64,000 nucleotides of DNA, taken from Leptolyngbya sp. Heron Island J (lineage in GTDB: Bacteria > Cyanobacteriota > Cyanobacteriia > Phormidesmidales > Phormidesmidaceae). Below are positions 48,301 through 54,996 of the stretch, piece after piece; the stretch's first letter is position 1, and each line of letters begins with the position of its first letter. The position numbers were made by a program, and so were the translations under genes. The notes beneath the pieces are model-generated. The model did no database searches. It was not told the DNA's origin and saw nothing but the letters and a program-made list of their open reading frames with translations. Location of the stretch: assembly GCF_000482245.1 (NCBI RefSeq), contig NZ_AWNH01000084.1:1-64000 (forward strand), written 5' to 3'.

Positions 48301-49895
48301 CATTAGCGGTTCGTAATGGAGGGTTTGTTAGTGCAGCTACCTTTGGTGATGGCTCAGCTGGTGATGTCGAGATTGATGTACGAGACACTATTGTTTTAGA
48401 AGGTGCCAATGCTGATGAAACTCGGCAGAGCGGCGTTTCCAGTGTAGTTGGACAAGGGGCACAGGGAAATGGCGGAAACTTGAGAATCTTAGCTGAGACA
48501 TTGCAGGTGTTAGATGGAGCCTTAGTTACTGCAAGCGTTTTTGGTACAGGAACGGCAGGTAATGTCGTGATAGATACTCAAGGAGGACAAACAGTTGTTT
48601 CTGGGGCAACATCCGGTGGATTGAGTAGCCTGATTCTGAGTCGGCTGGAAGCTGGAGGAGAAGGTCGTGGAGGCAATGTTCGCATTGACACGGATAGGCT
48701 AGAAATTAGTAATACGGCAGCCGTTTCTGCCAGTACTCAAGGGAGAGGCAATGCCGGTGACGTTGTCATCAACGCCAGAGAGTCTATTGATATCAACTCA
48801 GTGATTGAACCCAGCACGGTCGTAGCCAATACCAGCGGTGTATTCACACGAAATTTTAATCTTGGCATATTGGGAACAGGCGCAGGGGGAGATATTGTTA
48901 TCTCTACGCCAGAGCTAACCCTGCGGGAAGGCGGTGTGTTAGATGCTCAAACTGCCAATGATCAATCTGGTGGAGATATCCAGGTTGATGTCGATAGTCT
49001 ATCGCTGCTGCAGGGGGGACAAATCTTAGTGGCTAGCAGTGGTTCGGGTTCCTCAGGCACAGTTAGAATCAATGCAAGGGAAAACGTAGAAATTAGTGGC
49101 ACCGATCCTGGATTTGCAGAACGTAGTCTCTCCCTTGCGGCCCTTGGAGAAAATTATGAACCGGAAAGCAGCATCTCTTCTATTTCCCTTGGTACCGGTA
49201 GTACAGGAAACATTATCATTAATTCGCCTACTCTTGTGCTAACAGATGAAGGAGAACTGGTTGCTGAATCAGCGACTGTGGATGGTGGTGATATTATTCT
49301 TAACCTTGAGGACCTTCTTCTCCTGCGCAATGGGAGTCAAATCACCGCAACTGCGGGCATAGCTCAGGGGGAAGGTAGGGGCGGTAATATTACTATTAAT
49401 TCACCTTTTATTGTCGCTATTCCGTCCGAAAACAGCGACATCACGGCCAATGCGTTCGCTGGCTCTGGGGGCCAGGTTCGTATTACCGCCGATGGGATTT
49501 TCGGCATCGAACCTCGATCAGAGCTTACCCCTCTCAGCGATATTACCGCTAGTTCTGCCCTCGGCGTTGTTGGCGGTAGTGTGACACTTAATTCACCAGA
49601 TACAAGCTTTATTCAAAATAGTCTAACGGAGCTGCCAGATACCCTGGTTAACTCAGACACCCTCGTTGCTAGTAGCTGTGTAGCCCGCAACCAGGAAACG
49701 GGTGGCACTTTTATTATTACTGGCAACAATCTAGCTAATGCCCCAAATACTGCATCACCTATCTACACTACAGGCACCGTCCAAACACCCAACACCAACA
49801 CTGCACAATCAATATCCCAAGCTGCTATTGTCGAACCAACAGCCATATACCAAACGGCAAATGGTCGCCTAATCATGAGCCGGGAATGCTCATGA
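45339..49895 (+). CDS. TPS exoprotein (TpsA) with 396-bp internal repeats
   Basis: The largest exoprotein of the window (1518 residues). It has a signal peptide ending near VAFALP, a TPS domain with QNLFHSFASFDI, IFSRVTGDGPS and NPNGVMFG (120-127), and a long beta-helix. Residues about 500-1050 contain near-identical units of 132 residues, each with GNGNLVRxSAETLAVRNGG, GNGSAGDIEIDVRDTIVLEG and GTGGDITINANSLDILEGAVV. The C-terminus follows the local pattern, LVASSCVARN and GRLIMSRECS. It is transcribed divergently from the CHAT protease and is followed, on the other strand, by the S8 protease and then by a TpsB gene (52348), which is its likely transporter. The start has no clear ribosome binding site. 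Confidence 0.92.
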   Translation: MVAPPYLHSLLKSIHSTAALVSISLSLPPVAFALPVPDATLGTQNIPLGPTVVQINGGTTVGQNLFHSFASFDIDTGEAVFFASPADINHIFSRVTGDGPSTIDGLLGTIGSDADLFLMNPNGVMFGPNASLNVQGSFIVTTADIIGFGETGRFSAGAPVTDQLLAIDPSVFLFSGPTPPAAITSQSRINTGVDASGAITVLGLRVPENSGLVFLGGDIALEGGGVNAPSGLYAPGGRIELGAIADNGAVEFNAASGTLTLPESLERADITLSNHASIRTFAEAGGDISVYTDDLELSDFSVISTGIVAPIGTIGGQAGKLLIDSTGTVTVDQSTISSVVAGVGEGGDVTIRAENINLLNGGSTGTAGIGTGSAGNVTLEATNNIVFSGQNPVNGSPSGLLASVVSLPGITSQGDGGNILLRANSIDLQDRAFIGSIVTSVPGSPITTGDSGDIVIITNDLSMQDGSQIRSSSGGSGNAGDIVVTANNNVIVTGAAADENIQSGLFSTVEFGAQGSGGDITVNARRLDVLGGAVINASTSGIGDTGNVTIDIQDSLLIDGATPINQRPSLIGGEVSMGATGNGNLVRISAETLAVRNGGGVSAGTFGNGSAGDIEIDVRDIIVLEGTNADETWQSNVSSAVGQGAQGTGGDITINANSLNILEGAVVNASTFGTGDTGSIVVNIQDSILIDGTTPINQFPGGIGGEVVVGATGNGNLVRVSAKTLAVRNGGLVSAGTFGNGSAGDIEIDVRDTIVLEGANADETRRSGIASVVGQGAQGTGGDITINAHSLDVLEGAVVNTSTIGTGDTGSIVVNIQDSILIDGTTPITQFPSGIGGEVVVGATGNSNLVRISAETLAVRNGGLVSAGTFGNGSAGDIEIDVRDTIVLEGANADETRQSGIASVVGQGVQGTGGDITINANSLDILEGAVVNASTFGIGDTGVVTIDVQDSILIDGTTSLNQFPSGISGEVFVGAIGNGNLVRVSAETLAVRNGGFVSAATFGDGSAGDVEIDVRDTIVLEGANADETRQSGVSSVVGQGAQGNGGNLRILAETLQVLDGALVTASVFGTGTAGNVVIDTQGGQTVVSGATSGGLSSLILSRLEAGGEGRGGNVRIDTDRLEISNTAAVSASTQGRGNAGDVVINARESIDINSVIEPSTVVANTSGVFTRNFNLGILGTGAGGDIVISTPELTLREGGVLDAQTANDQSGGDIQVDVDSLSLLQGGQILVASSGSGSSGTVRINARENVEISGTDPGFAERSLSLAALGENYEPESSISSISLGTGSTGNIIINSPTLVLTDEGELVAESATVDGGDIILNLEDLLLLRNGSQITATAGIAQGEGRGGNITINSPFIVAIPSENSDITANAFAGSGGQVRITADGIFGIEPRSELTPLSDITASSALGVVGGSVTLNSPDTSFIQNSLTELPDTLVNSDTLVASSCVARNQETGGTFIITGNNLANAPNTASPIYTTGTVQTPNTNTAQSISQAAIVEPTAIYQTANGRLIMSRECS
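46860..48480 (+). repeat. Tandem 396-bp repeats inside tpsA (about four copies)
   Basis: The DNA block beginning ggtgctactggcaatggcaa recurs near 47069, 47465, 47861 and 48257, i.e. every 396 bases (132 codons, in frame). Copies differ at only a few positions, such as accacc/actcac and ggcaatagcaa. The first and last copies are more diverged at the outer edges. Copy number is likely to vary by recombination. Confidence 0.85.
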
Positions 49896-49953
49896 GAAAA
49901 GAGGGAGTATTAACCTCCCCATAACCACACAAACTACCTGAGAGCATTGAGTT
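49896..49953. terminator. Convergent gene ends without clear terminator
   Basis: The tpsA (plus) and protease (minus) stops are 58 bases apart. A short AGGGAG...CTCCCC pairing is possible (49909-49921), but it is weak and no T-run follows. Confidence 0.2.
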
Positions 49954-51963
49954 CTAAGCAACAAAATCAAACTCAGGGGTTAATACATCAGATAACGACA
50001 GCTGAGCCACAAACTCTTCTAATGCCTGGGCATGCTCTCTGGTTACTTCTGCGGTGGAACGTTGAGCCCATGAGCGGTCAATGGTATGCTCCACTAAGCC
50101 GACTGTACTCTCCGTTGAGAAGGTTAAGATTGCATCCCCTAGATCCTCATTGCCGCCGAAGTTATTCTGCAAAGCAGGGGTCGTAAACTGTTCTACTAAA
50201 CCAGCTACGATCGCAGCCCAGTCCATCTCGGCAACCGCCGGCTCAGCGGTCCCTAGCGCCTCGGTTTTAGCTGGACTCAGGAAGTCGATTACCTCCGCTA
50301 GCTCAGCCATGAAACTAGTCTGAGCGCTTGGTGTAGATCCTGATGTAACTGCGATCGCGAGTGCCCGACGCACAGCAGCATCTGCATTCACAAAACCAAA
50401 GCCAGAACCAATATCATAGCCAGCGGGTCCGAGATCAAAGGCCGTTTCTGCCATAATCTGGTGTACCTGGGTTGCAGATAGATACGGATTTGCACTCCAT
50501 ACTAAAGAAGCTACACCTGCCACATTGGGCGCTGCAGCTGATGTCCCATTAAAGAGACTTTCAAAGTCAAAGGTACCGCCTGCACTAGGTGAGTTAGCTC
50601 TTGCTGCCAATACTTCCGATGGTCCCATCAGCGACAAACCTGCCCCATAGTTAGAGCCCCAACCGCCTAGATATGAGATGCGATCGCCTGGATTGGTGAG
50701 ATTACCAAAGCGATCCTGCGTTCCCCAGGATGCGCCAACCGCAATCACATTGGCATAGTTTTGTCCCAGGGCAGCGGGTTGACTGATCCCATGTCTGTTG
50801 TCATTACCCGCCGCAATGACAAATAGCGCATTGTTTTGGTTAGTTGCGATCAACTGTTCCAGGCCTTGATTTAACCCACTACTGCTTAAACTCATATTGA
50901 TTACCAGGCGCTGGCCCTGACTGTTAGCATAGTTAATCATTTCCTGAGTCGCCTGGACTAAGCTCATATCTCCGACATTGTTATCTAAAACATCAATACT
51001 AAATACTGTTGAATTCCAATTAATACCGCTCATACCATAGCCATTGTTAGTAGCGGCACTGATAATACTCTGAACGCCGGTACCATGAGAGTTAAGGCGT
51101 GGCCCTGAGCCACTCCGGAAAAATTCGTCGACAACATTATTAGAAAAATAGACCATATTGGCTGCGTTTAAGTCTGGATGAAAGCCTCCAGCATAAGGGT
51201 TATAGCCTAATCCACTATCCTGCACACCCACTAAGACGTTAGAGTTACCCTGAGTAAACCGCCAGGCATTATGTACCCCCATCATGTGCAGATTCCACTG
51301 AGATGAAAATCCTGAATCGTTAGGATCGACTGATAGATCTATCGCTCCATCAGCAAATTGAATCGAATCAAGACCCTCAAACAAAATTTGGCTGCCGTTA
51401 CTGAGTTGAAGAGAATCAAAGACCCGAGCACCATTGCCAGTATCAAAAAGAACACCACCAGATTCTACTGGAGACCAGCCAATAACAGATTGTGTAGAGA
51501 TGTTTGATAGATCAAGAACGTCCCACAATCCACGTCCATAGTCAACATTACCGTTACCAGAAATAACAGTCAAAGACTGGCTAAGATCTACTTGAAACCT
51601 GTCGGCTCGCAGAGAGCCATATAAATAAGAAGGACTGGTTGTCGACTGGCTCCAGCTGTTATCGGTTGAAAACGTACCTACGACATCGCCAGTTAAAGAG
51701 TCAGCCGCTGTTGATGCGCTAACGGATATGGGTAGGGGCTCAGCAATAGTCAGCGTGTCTGCAAAAGCCAAAGAATCCATTGAGAGAGAATCGGAGTTCT
51801 CCCAATGGGCCAATAATCCTTCATCCAAACCTATCTCGTTCAACGCTGACACACCGGATGGGTGTGTTGTGAGTTCTAAGTCACTGCCTGTATTTACCGT
51901 TGACTGTAGAGAATCTAGCGAAGTTTGATCAAAATTAGAATCTAGCAAGGGCTGCTCTAGCAT
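49954..51963 (-). CDS. Subtilisin-like S8 protease
   Basis: The 669-residue serine protease has the triad D249 (LVGVQDSGLGY), H293 (LNSHGTGVQS) and S475 (FNGTSAAAPNVAG), with N387 (IAAGNDN) in the oxyanion hole. The 230-residue N-terminal region lacks a classical signal peptide and contains DLSQSLTVISGNGNVDYGRG and LEGLDSIQFADGAIDL-type strands, similar to the ends of calcium-binding RTX domains. The C-terminal 110 residues are probably a secretion or anchoring domain. AAGGA eight bases before the ATG supports this start. It is convergent with a tpsA and divergent from a tpsB, and differs in architecture from the RTX/P-domain protease at 27.5 kb. Extracellular processing of TPS proteins is a plausible role but unproven. 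Confidence 0.9.
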   Translation of the reverse strand: MLEQPLLDSNFDQTSLDSLQSTVNTGSDLELTTHPSGVSALNEIGLDEGLLAHWENSDSLSMDSLAFADTLTIAEPLPISVSASTAADSLTGDVVGTFSTDNSWSQSTTSPSYLYGSLRADRFQVDLSQSLTVISGNGNVDYGRGLWDVLDLSNISTQSVIGWSPVESGGVLFDTGNGARVFDSLQLSNGSQILFEGLDSIQFADGAIDLSVDPNDSGFSSQWNLHMMGVHNAWRFTQGNSNVLVGVQDSGLGYNPYAGGFHPDLNAANMVYFSNNVVDEFFRSGSGPRLNSHGTGVQSIISAATNNGYGMSGINWNSTVFSIDVLDNNVGDMSLVQATQEMINYANSQGQRLVINMSLSSSGLNQGLEQLIATNQNNALFVIAAGNDNRHGISQPAALGQNYANVIAVGASWGTQDRFGNLTNPGDRISYLGGWGSNYGAGLSLMGPSEVLAARANSPSAGGTFDFESLFNGTSAAAPNVAGVASLVWSANPYLSATQVHQIMAETAFDLGPAGYDIGSGFGFVNADAAVRRALAIAVTSGSTPSAQTSFMAELAEVIDFLSPAKTEALGTAEPAVAEMDWAAIVAGLVEQFTTPALQNNFGGNEDLGDAILTFSTESTVGLVEHTIDRSWAQRSTAEVTREHAQALEEFVAQLSLSDVLTPEFDFVA

Positions 51964-52347
51964 TTGCCTGTCCTTTTGAAAGACTATAGCAATACAATAG
52001 GCAGACTCAACCGCTGCTTCACCAGAGCTTTAGGTCAGACTAAGGGCCGAGAACAACCATTCCCTTTGCAGAAAACTGACAGACACCTAAATCTTAGCTA
52101 ACGTGCTTTGGCAGCTATCTGCCACATAGTACCCGATGGCAGAAATTTGGCAGCTATTTCATCTACCCATCCACCCTCTCGGGTGTTACAGGAAACCCAT
52201 CAACGGCTACAGACCCCTGCTTTACGGTGTGGCCTGTAATCCTTACCCAGGCCCTGCCTACATGCGCCTTTAATCTTTAATATCAAGTTTTTCAAAATTA
52301 TTCAACAATAGTAATTCTCTGAGCAGTGTAAATTCAGCTAATCGCGT
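51964..52347. other. Divergent intergenic region (S8 protease / tpsB)
   Basis: It contains promoters for both neighbours. The words ggcagctatctgcca and ggcagctatttc occur near 52110 and 52150, a possible paired site. No gene is seen. Confidence 0.4.
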
Positions 52348-52380
52348 ATGATATGCAACGGTTCAGTCTACAGAACACGG

Positions 52381-54135
52381 ATGTTTATCATCGTGCCTAA
52401 CTCCCGAATTGTGATTGTCCTGCTTAGCTGGTTGACCATTACTGGCTCAGCTGTCATCGCCCAAACGCCTACGCCTCTCCCCCCAAATTTACCGGATCTG
52501 CCCTCCCCAGAAGAAGAAGCGCTGCCCTCTCCAGAGAGTATCCCAGCTGAAGAGCCGACGACGCCTGAAGATGCCCCGTTACAAATCGAACAACCGCCAC
52601 CGGAAGAGGTTACCGATATTTTGAATCTTGATGTCTGTCCTGCCCTGGTAGATACCTCAGAGCTGTCGTTTCTGGCCACTGAGATCACCGTTGTTGGCAG
52701 TACCGTATTAGAGTCCGCCATTGCCGAACAGGTAGATTGCTATCTTGGTCAAGAGATTCGTCTATCGGATCTATTTAATTTACGCGCACGTATTACAAAG
52801 CTCTATCTAGATGCAGGCTACATTACTTCTGGAGCCTTTATTCCTAATAATCAGGACCTGACCAGTGGCAGTGTTCAAATCCAAGTAATTGAAGGAGCAA
52901 TTGAAGCACTGCAGGTGAATGGGTTAAAGCGCCTGCAGCAAAGCTATATTCGTCAACAGCTATCGCGGGCTATGGCCCCACCATTTAATCAACGGGATTT
53001 AGAACAGGGATTACAGCTTTTACAGCTTGATCCGGTTTTAGCCCGAGTCAATGCTGAATTAACGGCAGGGAGCGGACCGGGTCGCAGTCTGTTGATTTTA
53101 GATTTACAAGAAGCTGAGACCTTTAATCTCTCCCTATCAACCAATAATTATCGATCTCCCAGCATCGGCTCCACAGGTGTTAATCTTGGTGTCACTGTCA
53201 GTCATCCTCTGGGGCTGGGCGATCGGCTATCAGCTAGCTATGGCATCACAGAGGGCCTAAATCTGTATGATGTCACCTATTCTATTCCCGTTAATGGGAA
53301 AAACGGCACTGTACAATTTAGAGCGAGCAATAGTGATAGTGAAATTGTGCAGGATGTGTTTCGTGATGTGGGTATTCGCAGCGAAACAACGACACTCTCA
53401 GCTGGATTTCGTCAGCCCCTGGTGCGCACCCCTGCAGAAGAGTTTGCTCTGGGGCTAGATTTTGAATGGAAACGCAGTCGTAGCTTTATTTTGGATGATA
53501 TTCCCTTTTCTTTTTCTTTAGGGCCTGAGGAAGGTCGCTCCCAGGTGAGTGCTGTTCGATTTTATCAAGACTGGGTGAAGCGGAGCCAGTCGAGGGTATT
53601 GGCGGCGCGATCGCAATTTAGCGTGGGGCTTGATATCTTAGATGCTACAACTAATGATTCTGGCATTGATGGGCGCTTTTTCAGTTGGTTAGGTCAGTTT
53701 CAGTGGATTGAACAAGTCTCGCCTCGCTTTTTGGTGCTCACCCGCATTGGCGCTCAGCTGACGCCAGATGCGTTATTGCCGATTGAACGTTTTAGCCTAG
53801 GCGGTATCAGCACCGTGCGCGGCTACAGCCAAAATCAGCTGGTGTCCGACAATGCGGTGACAGGTTCCGTCGAATTTCGTATTCCTGTGACCAGAGATCC
53901 TAATACTGTCCAGCTGACTCCTTTTATAGAAGCTGGTATCGGTTGGAATAATCAAATTCCAGACCCAGATCCATCGTTCTTAGCCAGTCTTGGCTTAGGA
54001 GCACGCTGGGCTGTGAGTCCTGATCTATCAGTTCGTCTAGATTATGGGATTCCCCTGGTAGATGCCGATAATACTGGCGACTCGTTACAAGAAAATGGAC
54101 TGTATTTTTTGGTAGACTATCGCCCTAACTTTTAG
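52381..54135 (+). CDS. TpsB outer-membrane transporter (ShlB/FhaC/HecB family)
   Basis: A second secretion pore for TPS proteins. From the ATG at 52381 it has a signal peptide (ending SAVIAQ), a long Pro/Glu-rich linker (TPTPLPPNLPDLPSPEEE and on), POTRA1 (EITVVGSTVLESAIAEQV; LYLDAGYITSGAFIPNNQ), POTRA2 (EALQVNGLKRLQQSYIRQQL) and a 16-strand barrel with the canonical loop-6 motif GGISTVRGYSQN. The last residue is phenylalanine (LVDYRPNF). It differs clearly from the TpsB at 25002, including an extra cysteine pair (LDVCPALVD, QVDCYLG) near POTRA1. It is 2.5 kb downstream of the largest TpsA, separated by the divergent protease. An earlier ATG at 52348 is in frame. Confidence 0.95.
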   Translation: MFIIVPNSRIVIVLLSWLTITGSAVIAQTPTPLPPNLPDLPSPEEEALPSPESIPAEEPTTPEDAPLQIEQPPPEEVTDILNLDVCPALVDTSELSFLATEITVVGSTVLESAIAEQVDCYLGQEIRLSDLFNLRARITKLYLDAGYITSGAFIPNNQDLTSGSVQIQVIEGAIEALQVNGLKRLQQSYIRQQLSRAMAPPFNQRDLEQGLQLLQLDPVLARVNAELTAGSGPGRSLLILDLQEAETFNLSLSTNNYRSPSIGSTGVNLGVTVSHPLGLGDRLSASYGITEGLNLYDVTYSIPVNGKNGTVQFRASNSDSEIVQDVFRDVGIRSETTTLSAGFRQPLVRTPAEEFALGLDFEWKRSRSFILDDIPFSFSLGPEEGRSQVSAVRFYQDWVKRSQSRVLAARSQFSVGLDILDATTNDSGIDGRFFSWLGQFQWIEQVSPRFLVLTRIGAQLTPDALLPIERFSLGGISTVRGYSQNQLVSDNAVTGSVEFRIPVTRDPNTVQLTPFIEAGIGWNNQIPDPDPSFLASLGLGARWAVSPDLSVRLDYGIPLVDADNTGDSLQENGLYFLVDYRPNF

Positions 54136-54527
54136 CATTGCTGCTCTTTGAACATTTTTCAATCAATTGTCGATATCTGCTAATGCACTGACTGAAGGCG
54201 ATCGTGACTCTTCAGGTGATCTTTTTACTGCAAGAAAAATCATCAGCTAGCTTTTCTTGCCTGCGATATTATGTCTTCAGTTTGTTATGGTTATCTGTCT
54301 TAATTCTATTGTCGGCGGCATCATAGTCGTCTTACCATACTTGTTATCTGCCACTTTCCAAACTAATGGCGACATGGCTGTCCTGTTGTTGGCTAAAAAG
54401 AGAGTTGCTCAGTAATTGTAAATCTTGGTGTCGAAAAACTGTCGTAAACACGGTTTCTGTCTATGCTTACGACAGTTTTCTGTTGCTCAGTCTCACCATT
54501 AGATTTCTGTTTATGCTTGAGCCATAT
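54136..54527. other. Intergenic region with a long hairpin
   Basis: It lies between the convergent tpsB and pentapeptide genes. The hairpin at 54435-54479 is listed separately. A short plus-strand frame (54366-54620) crosses it but has no support. Confidence 0.4.
54435..54479. terminator. 13-bp perfect inverted repeat between convergent genes
   Basis: AAAACTGTCGTAA and TTACGACAGTTTT pair perfectly around a 19-base loop. The A-rich left and T-rich right arms make it a possible bidirectional terminator for tpsB (plus) and the pentapeptide gene (minus); the large loop is unusual. Confidence 0.45.
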
Positions 54528-54854
54528 CTAATTGCAATAGCCTTTGACCGCATCCATCAGGATAGCTCCACAGAAATTTGTACCTTTAGTTGTCACATTA
54601 TAAAGGCGAGCATGGCGTAAATTAGCCCCTTGTAGATTAGCGTCGTTGAGATTAACAGAATCTAAACGAGCCCATCTAAGGTCGGCATTACTCAAATCTG
54701 CACCGGCCAAATTAGCATTCCGAATATCCACCCCCTTTAACCGACAACCAGGGCAGCTTTTAGTCATCCTCAGCGCCAGCACTTTGATCGGGGTTTCAGC
54801 CTGAAGCAAAAACAGGATTACACCTGTGGCGAGTAACACTCGGATGAACTTCAT
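54528..54854 (-). CDS. Small exported pentapeptide-repeat protein
   Basis: The 108-residue protein has a signal peptide or N-terminal anchor (MKFIRVLLATGVILFLLQAETPIKVLAL), then SCPGCRLKGVDI and about ten A(D/N)LXX pentapeptides (NANLAGADLSNADLRWARLDSVNLNDANLQGANLRHARL), which form a quadrilateral beta-helix. It ends FCGAILMDAVKGYCN; the four cysteines (two in SCPGC, two near the end) suggest disulfides in an exported protein. Many cyanobacteria carry such small pentapeptide proteins; their role is unknown. The location inside the surface-protein island is the only context. Confidence 0.82.
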   Translation of the reverse strand: MKFIRVLLATGVILFLLQAETPIKVLALRMTKSCPGCRLKGVDIRNANLAGADLSNADLRWARLDSVNLNDANLQGANLRHARLYNVTTKGTNFCGAILMDAVKGYCN

Positions 54855-54996
54855 GGCGCTCCTTCTGTATTTGAATTAATCGAGGTGCCCTTAATTATAA
54901 AATTTGGGGTCAATCAAAGGTGAAGTGTCTTAACTTATGTAGTGTGAACTTATGTTGTGTGAGTAATTTAGAGTCTGATAATAACATCTTAGATTT

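Noticed and set aside
46505-48409. Series of open frames on the minus strand within the repetitive tpsA, spaced 396 or 792 bases
   Set aside because: They mirror the tandem DNA repeats of the coding strand and have Pro/Ser/Thr-rich compositions typical of antisense frames of Gly/Asn-rich genes.
46860-48480. Regular repeats considered as a CRISPR array
   Set aside because: The repeats are 396 bp long, in frame and coding. There are no short direct repeats with unique spacers, and no cas genes are near.
54366-54620. Plus-strand frame across the hairpin between tpsB and the pentapeptide gene
   Set aside because: It overlaps the hairpin and the end of the pentapeptide gene, has no ribosome binding site, and shows no domain.
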